Counted from the first letter of the stretch, positions 34,778 through 44,185 are shown. The stretch is DNA of 64,000 nucleotides from Candidatus Sphingomonas phytovorans (GCA_029202385.1 CP119314.1:3412501-3476500), one strand, 5' to 3'. The notes: generated from the letters alone by a model not told the origin. Translations and numbers: made by a program.

Positions 34778-37438
34778 TCAGATCAGCCTGAGGCTCCTTG
34801 CCGCGGAGATCGCGCGCGACCGGGTCGCCACGTTGAGCTTGCGGTAGATGTTGATCCGGTGAGTCTTGATCGTGCTTTCGGCGACGCCAAGGCTGCGCGC
34901 CATCTCCTTGCTCGACATGCCGTCGGCAAGCGCGCGCAGCACATCCACCTCGCGCGGCGTGACGATGATATCGCTGGCCGCCGGGGGGATGGCCATGGCG
35001 CCCTTGCGCGCGGCCGGACTGTTCTGCCTCAGGCGCGCCACCACCGTGCGCTGTGCCGGTTCGAAAAGGTGGAGAGCCTCTTCGCAGGCATCGATGACGA
35101 TCGGCAGCAATGCCCCGAACTGGGAGACGAGGCCGATCAGCCCCTCATTCTCCGCCGCCTCCAGCGCGAGACGGAAGGCGTGCGCGCTGTCGACCCGCCG
35201 CCCCTCCCCGGCCAGCGCCGCCGCGCGGAGGATGTGCATCTCGATGTCGAGCCCGACCGAACCGGCTTCCGCGATATCGGCCTCGAGCCCGGCCATCATC
35301 GACGCGTCGCGCCCGCCGCGCTGGAGGATACAGGCAAGCAGCGCGACGCGGTGGTCGCAGGACAGCCGCTGGTCGCGCTGGCGAAAGGCGTCCGGCGGTG
35401 CGCCCAGTTCCTCGAGAAGCTGCCCCGCCTGGTCGGCGCGGCCCATGCTGAGCAGCATGCGCGCGCGAATGAGCTGGAGCTGGTAGCGCAGGCGCGGCAG
35501 ATTGCGCCGGTCGGCCGTCTCGCCGCCGCGCTGGAGGATCTGTTCGGCCTGCACCAGATCGCCGGTGCGCACCGCGAACCAGGCCTGGGTTGCATAGGCC
35601 GCCACGAATACCTCGTGCCAGCCCTCCGTCGCCTCGATGACGGGAAGCGCGGATTCGAGCAGTTCGGTCGCCGTCGACAGATTGCCCGAGAGATAAAGGG
35701 TATAGGCAAGCAGCGCGATCGCCACCGCGACCTGGGCGCTGCCTTCGCCGAACTGGCGCTTCGCGTGCTCGAAGCATCGGCGGAAGAACAGCTCCGCCTC
35801 GCGCCGCCGGCCGGTGCGCATATGGGAGAGGCCCAGATACTGATAGGCATAGACCTCGAGCAGCGGAAGCTGGTGGAGGCGGGCAAGCTTCAGCACCTTC
35901 TCGCCATGCACCCGGCACCAGAGATCGTCGCCCCGATCGAAGCTGGCAAGGCAGCAGAGATGATGGAGCAGCACCCGCAAAGCGGGGTCATGCGCCTCAT
36001 TGGCAAGCTGGCGTTCGAGGAAGGGCGCATAGTCGGCCGGGAAGGGCCGGTCTTCGTAGATGCGCGTGACGAGATCGTTGCAGATCATCTCGCAGGCAAG
36101 GCCCGGATCGGTGGCCTCCACCGCGCGCAACGGCCGCGCCTCGATCAGCGTGTCCAGCAGCGCCCGCGCCTCGACCAGCCGGCCATGCTGCGCGGCATAA
36201 TAGGCCTGGCCGAGCGTCACCCGCGGGAAATCGCCGGGCGTCGTCTGGTCGATGTCGTCGAGATGGCGCAGCAGCGCCAGCCCGCCGCGGATCGCCATGC
36301 GCCAGCCGCCCGCCGCCTCGATGATGCCGAGCGACGCCTCCCGATCGGAGATGCGCGCCGCATGGGCAAGCGCCTCCGGCATCAGGTTCTGCGCGGCAAA
36401 CCAGGACGCCGCGCGACGGTGCAGCTCGTCGAGCCGCGCCTGGCCGCTCCGCGCGAGCGTGTCGTAGAGGAATTCGCGCAGCAGCGGATGGAATCCGTAC
36501 CACACGCCCTCGTCGTCCAGCGGCGCGAGAAGCAGGTTCTGGCGGCGCATCTGGTCGAGCATCAGCGCGCTGTCGTCGCGGCCCGAGATCGCGTCCCCCA
36601 ACCCCTCGCAGATCCGCTGGGCGATCGAGGTTTCGAGCAGGAATTGCTGCGTGTCTGCCGACAGGCCGGAAAAGACCTGCTCGGCGAGATAGTCGGCCAG
36701 GTCGGTCGAGCGCCGGGTCAGGTGTTCGAGCGTATCGACCTGGCTGCGGCCCGCCAGCCACAGGCGCAGCAGCTGGAGTGCCGCCGGCCAGCCCTGGGTC
36801 CGTTCGATCAGCTCGCCCCAGTCGACCTTGCCCGATTGCTCGCTGAGGAAGGAAAGCGCCTCGCTGTCGGAAAAGCGGATGTCGCTCTGTTCAAGCAGCA
36901 GCAACTGGCCGCGCACCCTCAGGCTCGCCAGGGCGATGTCGGGCAGGCCGCGCTGCGCCATGATGATCGCCGCGTGATTGGGCATCCGCTCGATCACATA
37001 GTCGAGGAAGCGGTTGGTCGGCGGGGACGCGATCCGGTGATAATCGTCGATGATCAGCCTGACCGGCTCCTCGCTTGCCTCAAGCGCGAGGACGATCGCC
37101 CGCGCGGCCGCCTCCGCCGCGATGCCGGGCAGCCCGGCATCGATCGCTTCCTGCGAATAGGGCAGCGGAAGGCCCGCGCGGTGAAGCGCCGCCATGAGAT
37201 AGGCGAAGAACTGGTCGGCCTCGAATTTGGAATCATCGACGCTGTACCATGCCACCGCGACCTCCTCGCGCCGCCACCGGGCATGGCACTGGCTCAACAG
37301 GGTGGTCTTGCCGTACCCGGCCGGCGCCGACACCACGGTCAGATGCCGGGTCGCGCAGGTGATCTGCCCGACCAGCGCCTCGCGCCACAAGAGATCGATC
37401 GATCTGTTCGGCGGCGCCAGTTTCGTCCGGATGAGCAT
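34778..37438 (-). CDS. MalT-like LuxR-family transcriptional activator (ATP-binding)
   Basis: 886 residues from the ATG at 37438 (an in-frame GTG at 37477 is possible). MLIRTKLAPPNRSIDLLWRE opens the MalT/LAL family; the Walker A is APAGYGKTT near residue 40, and LIIDDYHRI is the Walker B. A long central part is made of TPR-like helical repeats that sense the inducer. The C-terminal LuxR domain has TPREVDVLRALADGMSSKEM and the recognition helix region SLGVAESTIKTHRINIYRKL. MalT-like activators need ATP and inducer. It is probably the regulator of the adjacent receptor/oxygenase operon and perhaps of the divergent DJ-1 gene. Confidence 0.93.
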   Translation of the reverse strand: MLIRTKLAPPNRSIDLLWREALVGQITCATRHLTVVSAPAGYGKTTLLSQCHARWRREEVAVAWYSVDDSKFEADQFFAYLMAALHRAGLPLPYSQEAIDAGLPGIAAEAAARAIVLALEASEEPVRLIIDDYHRIASPPTNRFLDYVIERMPNHAAIIMAQRGLPDIALASLRVRGQLLLLEQSDIRFSDSEALSFLSEQSGKVDWGELIERTQGWPAALQLLRLWLAGRSQVDTLEHLTRRSTDLADYLAEQVFSGLSADTQQFLLETSIAQRICEGLGDAISGRDDSALMLDQMRRQNLLLAPLDDEGVWYGFHPLLREFLYDTLARSGQARLDELHRRAASWFAAQNLMPEALAHAARISDREASLGIIEAAGGWRMAIRGGLALLRHLDDIDQTTPGDFPRVTLGQAYYAAQHGRLVEARALLDTLIEARPLRAVEATDPGLACEMICNDLVTRIYEDRPFPADYAPFLERQLANEAHDPALRVLLHHLCCLASFDRGDDLWCRVHGEKVLKLARLHQLPLLEVYAYQYLGLSHMRTGRRREAELFFRRCFEHAKRQFGEGSAQVAVAIALLAYTLYLSGNLSTATELLESALPVIEATEGWHEVFVAAYATQAWFAVRTGDLVQAEQILQRGGETADRRNLPRLRYQLQLIRARMLLSMGRADQAGQLLEELGAPPDAFRQRDQRLSCDHRVALLACILQRGGRDASMMAGLEADIAEAGSVGLDIEMHILRAAALAGEGRRVDSAHAFRLALEAAENEGLIGLVSQFGALLPIVIDACEEALHLFEPAQRTVVARLRQNSPAARKGAMAIPPAASDIIVTPREVDVLRALADGMSSKEMARSLGVAESTIKTHRINIYRKLNVATRSRAISAARSLRLI

Positions 37439-37473
37439 CGCCGGATAATGCCACAACAGGCGCGCGCTCCTAT

Positions 37474-37488
37474 CCACCTAATTGGTGG
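37474..37488. promoter_or_regulatory. 15-bp palindrome between MalT-like and DJ-1 genes
   Basis: CCACCTAATTGGTGG: 5-bp arms CCACC and GGTGG around an AT-rich centre. It lies between the divergent starts at 37438 and 37550 and could be an operator for either gene. No second copy was found near the receptor start at 34665. Confidence 0.4.
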
Positions 37489-37549
37489 ATTGTGCGCGAA
37501 CGCGGCGGCCGCCACCCGATTGGGCTCGATTTTCCAAAGGCAGGTGGCA

Positions 37550-38257
37550 ATGACCAAGACGATCCTTTTCGTGCTCACCGCACACAGCCAGCTTGGCGAT
37601 ACCGGGGCCGCGACCGGCGTCTGGCTGGAGGAGCTGGCGACCCCCTATCAGCTGCTCGACCGGGCCGGATTCGACATCCTGTTCGGCACGCCCGGCGGCC
37701 GACCCGCACCGCTCGACCCTGCCAGCCTTGAGGAGCCGTGGCTGCTGCCGGGCGGACACTGGTTCCTTGGCCAGGACGATCTGGTCGCAAGGCTCGCCGC
37801 GCCGCTCGACCTCGCCGATGTTGACGCGGCTCGGCTCGATGCCATTTTCCTTGTCGGTGGCACGGGAACCCTGTGGGACTTCCCCGCCTGCCATCCGCTC
37901 GGAGCACTCGCCACCAGCCTGATCGCGCAGGACAAGCCGGTGGCCGCGATCTGCCACGGCGTCGTCGGCCTGATGACGGCCATCGCCGCCGATGGTTCGC
38001 CGCTCGTCAACGGCAAGGCGCTGACCTGCTTCAGTAACGCCGAGGAGGCAGTGCTCGGATACGACACGCTCGTCCCGCTGCTCGCTGAAACGGCGCTGGT
38101 CGACCAGGGCGCGCTCTACCGCCGCGCCGCGCCGTTCGAACCGATGGTGATCCAGCATGGCAGGCTCATCACCGGCCAGAATCCGGCCAGCGCCGAACCG
38201 CTTGCCGAGGCACTCCTCAGGCAGTTGAGCGATGCACCGGAGGGATCGGCGGCATAG
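37550..38257 (+). CDS. DJ-1/PfpI family protein (type 1 glutamine amidotransferase-like)
   Basis: 235 residues from the ATG at 37550 (AGGTGG just upstream). MTKTILFVLTAHSQLGDTG opens the Hsp31/PfpI fold, and AAICHGVVG forms the nucleophile elbow with the active-site cysteine; the acidic residue needed nearby is in WLEELATPY. Family members act as glyoxalases (methylglyoxal to lactate), deglycases, chaperones or isocyanide hydratases. Divergent from the MalT-like regulator. A very long frame that includes this gene (from 34769) is only antisense to the regulator and is rejected. Confidence 0.9.
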   Translation: MTKTILFVLTAHSQLGDTGAATGVWLEELATPYQLLDRAGFDILFGTPGGRPAPLDPASLEEPWLLPGGHWFLGQDDLVARLAAPLDLADVDAARLDAIFLVGGTGTLWDFPACHPLGALATSLIAQDKPVAAICHGVVGLMTAIAADGSPLVNGKALTCFSNAEEAVLGYDTLVPLLAETALVDQGALYRRAAPFEPMVIQHGRLITGQNPASAEPLAEALLRQLSDAPEGSAA

Positions 38258-38351
38258 GCTCGCCACGTTCGGCGCCCCCCTGTTCGCAAACCGCCGGATT
38301 AAAGTAGCGGGAAGGCTTTGCCGGGCGGTCGAACCGCGCTAGCGGGCCGGT

Positions 38352-39125
38352 GTGCAGTTGACCGTCGATGCAATCCTCTTTCTTGTCGCCATCGCCTTTG
38401 TCGCCGGTGCCATCGATGCGCTGGCCGGCGGCGGCGGGCTGCTGACGATTCCAGCGCTGATGGCGGCCGGCGTACCGCCGGTTGCCGCGCTGGCGACCAA
38501 CAAGCTCCAGAGCACCATCGGCACATCGTCCGCATTCCTGACATTCCTGCGGGCGGGCAAGGTCGATCTGCGGCTTTTCCTGATCCCCGCCGCCGGGGCG
38601 TTCATCGGCTCCGTCGCCGGGGCGACGGCCGTGCAATATATCGACCCTTCGCTCCTGTCGGCGTTCGTGCCGGTCCTGCTGGTCGCGATGGGCCTCTACT
38701 TCCTCCTGGCCCCGCCAATGAGCGAGGTCGATCGCCATGCCCGCATGGGGCGGCTTGGGCTTACCGTCGTCACCACCGGCATCGGATTCTATGACGGTTT
38801 CTTCGGCCCCGGCACCGGCTCGTTCCTGACCACCGCGCTGGTCGCCCTCGGGGGCCTTGGTCTCGTGCGCGCGATCGCGAATACGAAGTTCATCAACCTG
38901 GCGACCAATGTCGCCGGCCTCTCCGCCATGATCGTGGGCGGCAAGGTGCTGTGGCTGCTCGGGTTCGGGATGGCGGCGGCGAATGTCGCCGGCAACCAGG
39001 TCGGCGCCCGGCTTGCCATTCGATTTGGCGGCCGGGGTGTTCGCCCGCTCCTCGTCGTCATGTCGTTCGCGCTGACCGTCAAGCTGTTGTCGGACCCGCG
39101 CAACCCGTTGTGGAGCCTGTTCTAG
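38352..39125 (+). CDS. TSUP family (TauE/SafE) membrane permease
   Basis: 257 residues with about eight hydrophobic segments. GAIDALAGGGGLLTIPALMA with ATNKLQSTIGTSSAF in the first half, and GFYDGFFGPGTGSFLTTALV with ANTKFINLATNVAGLSAMIV in the second, are the duplicated motifs of the family. TSUP proteins move sulfite, sulfonates or related organic anions across the inner membrane. The GTG start at 38352 gives the standard length. Stands alone; a hairpin shared with the convergent receptor follows. A functional link with the sulfur operon 30 kb away is possible but unproven. Confidence 0.92.
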   Translation: MQLTVDAILFLVAIAFVAGAIDALAGGGGLLTIPALMAAGVPPVAALATNKLQSTIGTSSAFLTFLRAGKVDLRLFLIPAAGAFIGSVAGATAVQYIDPSLLSAFVPVLLVAMGLYFLLAPPMSEVDRHARMGRLGLTVVTTGIGFYDGFFGPGTGSFLTTALVALGGLGLVRAIANTKFINLATNVAGLSAMIVGGKVLWLLGFGMAAANVAGNQVGARLAIRFGGRGVRPLLVVMSFALTVKLLSDPRNPLWSLF

Positions 39126-39165
39126 TCGCTACCCGGCCGAGCCGGCCGACACCTGGCAAGGCCAA

Positions 39166-39195
39166 GGGCCGCACCGTCGGCTGACGGCGCGGCCC
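39166..39195. terminator. Bidirectional hairpin between convergent genes
   Basis: GGGCCGCACCGTC and GACGGCGCGGCCC form a 13-bp stem with one mismatch around loop GGCT. It lies between the stops of the TSUP gene (39125) and the receptor (39204), a usual place for a shared terminator. Confidence 0.55.
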
Positions 39196-39203
39196 GGCTT
39201 CCA

Positions 39204-41627
39204 TCAGAACCCGACGCTCACCGTCCCGAACACCTGGCGCGGCGCCAGCGGGAAGGCATTGTAGGTGTTGGTCGGCTGAGCGATGCTCAGCGTCGACGCG
39301 CCCTTCTTGTCGGTGATGTTGGTCACGTTCAGGCTCACCCCGATTCGCTTCACGAACGCGCCGTTCGACAGCGGGATCGAGGCGCCGATGCGGCCGGCCA
39401 GGGTGAAATAGCCTGGGACCGACAGGTCGTTGGTGAAGGTCGCATAGCGCTTGCCGAGATAGTCGCCGACCAGTTGCACGTCGAAGATGCCGTAATTGGC
39501 GGAGACCACCGTCTTGTTGAGCATGTCGGGCGAGCCCGGCACGTTCTTGCCCGCCGTCGGCACCAGCGTCTGCGCGATGCCGACCCGGTAATTGTCCTGG
39601 AAGCGCGAATGGTTGAACGACAGCGCGTTGTAGATCGAGAAATGCTCGCCGAAGCGCAGCGTGCCCGCGATGTCGATGCCGTCGGTCTTCACGCCGCCGA
39701 CATTCTGCAGGATCGCAGCACCGCTGGCGATCGAGGTGATCACCGTGGTCGGGCTGATCGCGAGCAGGCGGTTGCTGAAATCGACGTGATAATAGCTGAT
39801 CTGCCCTTCGAAGCCGGTGATCGGCCCGAACTGGAACGACCGCCGGGTGCGCGCGCCGATTTCATAAGTCCAGCTCGTCTCCGGCTTCACCGTCGCCTTG
39901 AAATCGTCGAACACCTGCTGGCTGCCCAGCGCGAAGGGAGAAAGGCCGCTGGCCGCGCTCGTCTGGAACTGGCGGATGTTCTGCTGCGCGTTGACGAAGA
40001 TCTGCTCGCTGCCGCTCACTTCCCACAGGGCGCCGACCTGCGGCAGGAACGCCTTGTCGGTGTTGAGCTTGCCCACGGGCAACGCGGTCGACCCGGTGAA
40101 GGATCCGGGGATCGGCTGCACCGGCACCGCCTGTTTCGCGCGCTGGAACGTGCTCTTGAAGCCGGCGATGACCGTCAGATTGGGCAGGATCTTCCAGCTG
40201 TCCTGAAGATGCGTCTGGATCTCGTCGACGCGCACTTCGCTGCCATATTGGGTGATTTGCGGCGCGGCGAGATCGAGCGGCCGCGTATAGGGCGAGCTCG
40301 GGTTCTTGACGTCGAGCGCATACCAGCGGCGATAGGCGGACGAGCTCTGATGCTCGTACCAGCCGCCGAGTTCGATCTGATGATTGCCGAGGTTCAGCTG
40401 CAAGGTCGAGAGCAGGCCCTCGCGATCGATGCGATATTCGGTCGTGCGCGTGGCAAGGCCCGAACCGCCGAACTGGGTGCTGAGCTGCGCCGCGGTCAGC
40501 GTTGGGAAATATTTCGCGAACAGGCCCGGCAGGCCAGCCACGTCGATCGGCCCGGCGACCACGCCGACGCCGTCATTGTGATGATAATAGGCCTGGTTCG
40601 ACCAGACGATCTTGTCGCTGACGTTCCAGTCATATTTGATGTAGCCGAGATAGTCGGTGCGCTGCGCGTCGCTGTAATAATTGCGGTAATTATCGACCGC
40701 GGCCTTGTATGCGCCGGAGCTCAGATAGGTCTGCATACCCGCGAAATCGGGATAGAAGAATGGGCGTGTATAGGGGACCTTATCGGGGGTTTCGCCCTTT
40801 GAGATGTTGATCACCGTCGCGTCCTCGTTCGGCTCGGTCTTGTCCGAATAGGCGCCGTAGATGGTCAGCTTGCCGGTCGAGTCCTCGTGCACGAACTTGC
40901 CGTTCGCCTGGTATCCGCCCTGCTTGCCGTTGAAGTCCCAGGCCCGCGCGTCCTGGCGCACGCCGGAGAGATACAGCGAATTGCCGTTGCCGAACGTGCC
41001 GCTGTCGACGCGGACGAAAGTGCGGAAGGTTGAATAGCTGCCGATCGTCTGGTCGATCGTCGCGCCCATCTGCGCCTTGGGATCGCTCGAGAAGGTGTCG
41101 ATCGTGCCGCCCAGATTGCTGGTCGATGCAGTGCCGAGATCGCCCGAGCCCGAAGCGAGCGTCACGCGTCCGACATTCTCGGAGATGATCGCGCGCTGCG
41201 GCGACAGGCCGTTATAATTGCCATAGGTCTGGTCGCCGAGCGGAACGCCGTCGAGCGTATAGCCGAGCTGCGATGCGCTGAAGCCATGAACGAACAGCGA
41301 GATATTCTGTTCGTTGTTGCCCCAGGGATCGGCGGTCAGGAACGTGACGCCGGGCAGGGTCTGGATCGCCTTCAACGGGCTGACGCCGGGCAGGATCTTC
41401 TGGATCTCGACGCCCGTGACCTGGGTGACCGATCGCGTGGTGCGCCCGGTGACGACGATGTCGTCATTGGCCGTGCCGGGTTCAGCCGGCGTTTCCGCGT
41501 CGGCGGCCGGCGTCGCGGCGGCCACGGTGCTGGCGGGCGTCGCATCTTCGCTGGCCCAGGCCGGCATGGCGGCCAGGACCGCCGCGGAAGCCGCTCCGGT
41601 GAGCAGGCACGTAACCGATTTGCGCAT
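39204..41627 (-). CDS. TonB-dependent receptor, carbohydrate-uptake-like branch
   Basis: 807 residues with a signal peptide (VLAAMPAWA end) and an acidic/Ala-rich spacer before NDDIVVTGRTTRSVTQVTGV. Plug motifs: QTLPGVTFLTADPWGNNEQN, FVHGFSASQLGYTLDGVPLG and NLGGTIDTFSSDPK. The barrel ends RQVFGTVSVGF. The plug is unlike the catechol-siderophore type and resembles outer-membrane receptors for sugars or other non-iron substrates (weak inference). GGGGAAA precedes the ATG. It has no partner gene on its strand, so the substrate is unknown. Confidence 0.92.
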   Translation of the reverse strand: MRKSVTCLLTGAASAAVLAAMPAWASEDATPASTVAAATPAADAETPAEPGTANDDIVVTGRTTRSVTQVTGVEIQKILPGVSPLKAIQTLPGVTFLTADPWGNNEQNISLFVHGFSASQLGYTLDGVPLGDQTYGNYNGLSPQRAIISENVGRVTLASGSGDLGTASTSNLGGTIDTFSSDPKAQMGATIDQTIGSYSTFRTFVRVDSGTFGNGNSLYLSGVRQDARAWDFNGKQGGYQANGKFVHEDSTGKLTIYGAYSDKTEPNEDATVINISKGETPDKVPYTRPFFYPDFAGMQTYLSSGAYKAAVDNYRNYYSDAQRTDYLGYIKYDWNVSDKIVWSNQAYYHHNDGVGVVAGPIDVAGLPGLFAKYFPTLTAAQLSTQFGGSGLATRTTEYRIDREGLLSTLQLNLGNHQIELGGWYEHQSSSAYRRWYALDVKNPSSPYTRPLDLAAPQITQYGSEVRVDEIQTHLQDSWKILPNLTVIAGFKSTFQRAKQAVPVQPIPGSFTGSTALPVGKLNTDKAFLPQVGALWEVSGSEQIFVNAQQNIRQFQTSAASGLSPFALGSQQVFDDFKATVKPETSWTYEIGARTRRSFQFGPITGFEGQISYYHVDFSNRLLAISPTTVITSIASGAAILQNVGGVKTDGIDIAGTLRFGEHFSIYNALSFNHSRFQDNYRVGIAQTLVPTAGKNVPGSPDMLNKTVVSANYGIFDVQLVGDYLGKRYATFTNDLSVPGYFTLAGRIGASIPLSNGAFVKRIGVSLNVTNITDKKGASTLSIAQPTNTYNAFPLAPRQVFGTVSVGF

Positions 41628-41949
41628 CGTGTTTCCCCAATTTGGCGGCCCGCTCTTCAGGGCCGCTCGATGCGCGGCGCGTACGGGCTGTCCAAGACGT
41701 CCCGGGGACGGTTTTGCTACAGTTTTAATTTATATGCCGCGCTGCAGCAGAGAAGCGCCGGACGCCCCGCGCAGGCGTGCGTTCCGCGCCGGCTATCGCG
41801 CGAATTCCGTAGCCCGGCGCCCCTTCCGAATAAACGACATCGAGCGTGCCGATTTCTTCGAATCCTTACTCTCCATTAAGGACTTCCGTTTAGCTTGATG
41901 CTATGAAGGGCTCGTGCAGTAGAGGCGGTGTGCGGCGGGGAACCGCGCA
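41628..41949. other. 322-bp divergent intergenic region
   Basis: Separates the receptor (minus) from the diguanylate cyclase (plus). The only clear landmark is an AT-rich box around 41720-41736 (TTTTAATTTATATG), a likely promoter core for the receptor. The right part contains TTTAGCTTGATGCTATGAAG near 41890, which could hold a promoter for the cyclase. No RNA gene or repeat was seen. Confidence 0.4.
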
Positions 41950-42897
41950 GTGAGCCTCGAATGGATCCGCCAGGCGCAGCATGCCGGCATCGAGCAAGGG
42001 GCAGGATCGGGGGATCTGCTCGATTGCGCCATGGCGCTGGCGGGGGTCGGCGCCTGGTGTTGCGACCTGGCGGACGACACGCTGCACTGGACATCCGGTA
42101 CCTATGACCTGTTCGGGCTGCCGCGCGGCGCCAGGATCGACCGGCGCGATACCGTCTCCATGTACAGCGAGGAATCGCGGGCGAATATGGAGCGCCTGCG
42201 CGCCAATGCGATCGCGCGCCGCCAGCCCTTCACGCTCGACGCGCGGATCGTCCGCGCCGACGGCGCGGAACGCTGGATGCGGCTAACCGCCAACGTGGCC
42301 TGTAACGGGCACCGGCCTGTCCGGCTCTACGGCCTGAAACAGGATATCACCGAGGACAAGGCCCGGCTCGAGACGATGCGGCGGATCGCCGAGCAGGACC
42401 CGCTGACCGGCCTCGCCAATCGCCAGCTCTTCCAGAGCCGCTTCCTCGATTGCGCGGCGCCGATGACGCCGCTTGGCGCGCTGATCCTGTTCGACATCGA
42501 CGGGTTCAAGCAGATCAACGACCGGTACGGCCATGCGGGCGGCGACGCCTGCCTGGAATCGGTGGCTGACCGGTTGTGCGCCGGATTCAGCGATGCGCTG
42601 ATGGTGGCGCGGATCGGCGGCGACGAGTTCGCCGTGCTGACCAGGCCAGGAAATCCCCATACGCCCTTGCACCAACAGGTCGAACACAGGCTGACTCACC
42701 TGTCGATGCCGATCCCGTGGGGCGGCCAGCTGCTACACCTGAGCGCCTCGGCGGGCATCGCGGAAGCGCGCGATCCCTATGGATTCGACGCCGATGCATT
42801 GTTCGCCGCGGCCGATGCGGCGCTCTATGCCGCCAAGCATGCGGGGCGCAACCGGGTACGCCGGGCCCTACCCGAGATGGCCCGCGCCTTCATGTGA
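41950..42897 (+). CDS. PAS-GGDEF diguanylate cyclase
   Basis: 315 residues from the GTG at 41950. Residues 22-135 form a PAS/PAC sensor (LAGVGAWCCDLADDTLHW, then RLYGLKQDITEDKARLE). The GGDEF domain follows (DPLTGLANRQLFQSRF, FDIDGFKQINDRYGHAGGDA) with the active-site motif GGDEF intact at residues 223-227. It would make cyclic di-GMP from two GTP in response to a cytoplasmic signal. The inhibitory RxxD site five residues before GGDEF is absent, so product inhibition is not expected. No membrane segment. Not part of an operon. Confidence 0.92.
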   Translation: MSLEWIRQAQHAGIEQGAGSGDLLDCAMALAGVGAWCCDLADDTLHWTSGTYDLFGLPRGARIDRRDTVSMYSEESRANMERLRANAIARRQPFTLDARIVRADGAERWMRLTANVACNGHRPVRLYGLKQDITEDKARLETMRRIAEQDPLTGLANRQLFQSRFLDCAAPMTPLGALILFDIDGFKQINDRYGHAGGDACLESVADRLCAGFSDALMVARIGGDEFAVLTRPGNPHTPLHQQVEHRLTHLSMPIPWGGQLLHLSASAGIAEARDPYGFDADALFAAADAALYAAKHAGRNRVRRALPEMARAFM

Positions 42898-42923
42898 CAA
42901 GGCGCGCACGGGCCCGTCCCGCC

Positions 42924-43115
42924 TCAGCGGCTGCCCGTCGCGATCGGCAGGTCAATCTTTACTGCATGAGTCTTGATCGGCATGAACAGGATGAAGCCGG
43001 CGCAAACCGCGCCGAACAAGCCCATCGCACGCTCGCCCCGGCGAAAATCGCGTACCGCCTGGCAGATGCAATAGACCGCGATCACCAGCATCGCCAAAAA
43101 CCAGATCGGCCCCAT
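42924..43115 (-). CDS. Small hypothetical membrane protein
   Basis: 63 residues from the ATG at 43115, which has GGGGGA seven bases upstream; starts at 43121 and 43154 are alternatives. Two hydrophobic segments (WFLAMLVIAVYCICQAV and GLFGAVCAGFILFMPI) flank a basic loop DFRRGERA. Convergent with the diguanylate cyclase. No family recognised. Confidence 0.55.
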   Translation of the reverse strand: MGPIWFLAMLVIAVYCICQAVRDFRRGERAMGLFGAVCAGFILFMPIKTHAVKIDLPIATGSR

Positions 43116-43240
43116 CAGCATTCCCCCAAAATATGGCGTCTCGCTGCTTAGCATGGCACGATCCGGCGGCGGGCCCGCATAATTCGAAGGCGCCGGGCCG
43201 CCCGCCATCGGCCGCGAGCGCGCCCGTGGCGGAGGACCTG

Positions 43241-44161
43241 TTATTTGCAGATCGCTTCCAGCTCCGGGCCGTAGTCGTGGCGCTCCGGCACCGGCAAGCC
43301 TTTCGCCTGGAGCCGGGACTCCGGCCGCCCGGGGGCGTCCGGTTCACGGGGGTCCATATAGCCCTTGTACCACGGATCGCGCTGCGCCCGCTCAAGCGTC
43401 ACGAACGTGAAGCCGCGGTGTTTGTAGAGGTCGATGAGCCGCGGCAACATCACCGCGTCAAGCGCGCCGACATGCATCAGCAGCACATAGGGGATGTCGC
43501 GTCCAAGCAGCGATTTGAAGACAGTGCGTCCATAAGTGATGCTGTCGTCGGCGGCGGCGAGATAGCTCTTTTTCAGCCAGGCAATCGCCTTATCATCCTT
43601 CCTCGCGACGCAGCGGGCATAGGGCGCGTTCCACATATAATCGCCGAAGCTCATCGTGACGCCGGCGATGCGATAGCCGCGATCGGCGAGCAGCCTGCGC
43701 ACGGTCACCTTCTTCTCCGGCGTCTCGCCCTCCGACAGATTGGGATAGCGGAACCAGTGCCAGTCCCGTCCCTTCATCCGGTCGGCGACGACGCCCTCGC
43801 CCTTGATCACGTCCTGCTCGAACTCGGCCGCGCTGTGCGTCGCGAGGTTCATATGCGACCAGGCATGGTTGCCGAGCGGCAAACCGGCGGCGCGCCAACG
43901 GTCGAGCATCATGGTCGATTCAGGCTCCTCCACGGTGCGCGCGCCATTGACGAAGCCATAGACCGGGGGGAGCTTCGCCGCCTTCCATGCAGCGATGATC
44001 CTGTCCCCGATCTCGACACGGGTCATGCCCTCGGGCAGCGCGCTGTGGGAAGGAAGGTCGTCCCAGGTGAAGGCGATCTCCTGCGCCTGCGCCGTTCCTA
44101 CAGCGGAGAGACAGGCGGCCAGCGCAACGAGGGCCGCCCGCCTCTTTTCAGGTCGTGTCAT
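43241..44161 (-). CDS. Secreted polysaccharide deacetylase (NodB-like)
   Basis: 306 residues with a signal peptide ending GTAQAQ. The NodB fold motifs are IAFTWDDLPSHSALPEG (general-base Asp and metal Asp in the DD pair), LGNHAWSHMNL (metal His pair HxxxH) and a late LLMHVGALDAVM. It removes acetyl groups from N- or O-acetylated glycans in the periplasm, or acts on peptidoglycan. It lies 24 bp after an SGNH hydrolase on the same strand, so both probably trim acylated saccharides. Confidence 0.9.
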   Translation of the reverse strand: MTRPEKRRAALVALAACLSAVGTAQAQEIAFTWDDLPSHSALPEGMTRVEIGDRIIAAWKAAKLPPVYGFVNGARTVEEPESTMMLDRWRAAGLPLGNHAWSHMNLATHSAAEFEQDVIKGEGVVADRMKGRDWHWFRYPNLSEGETPEKKVTVRRLLADRGYRIAGVTMSFGDYMWNAPYARCVARKDDKAIAWLKKSYLAAADDSITYGRTVFKSLLGRDIPYVLLMHVGALDAVMLPRLIDLYKHRGFTFVTLERAQRDPWYKGYMDPREPDAPGRPESRLQAKGLPVPERHDYGPELEAICK

Positions 44162-44185
44162 GCGGAAGTCTCCAGAAAGGCGGGA

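Noticed and set aside
34769..37549. Very long plus-strand open frame joined in frame to the DJ-1 gene, suggesting a 1162-residue fusion protein
   Set aside because: The first 927 codons are exactly antisense to the MalT-like regulator, have shadow-type composition rich in Arg/His/Gln, and DJ-1 has its own ATG with a ribosome site at 37550.
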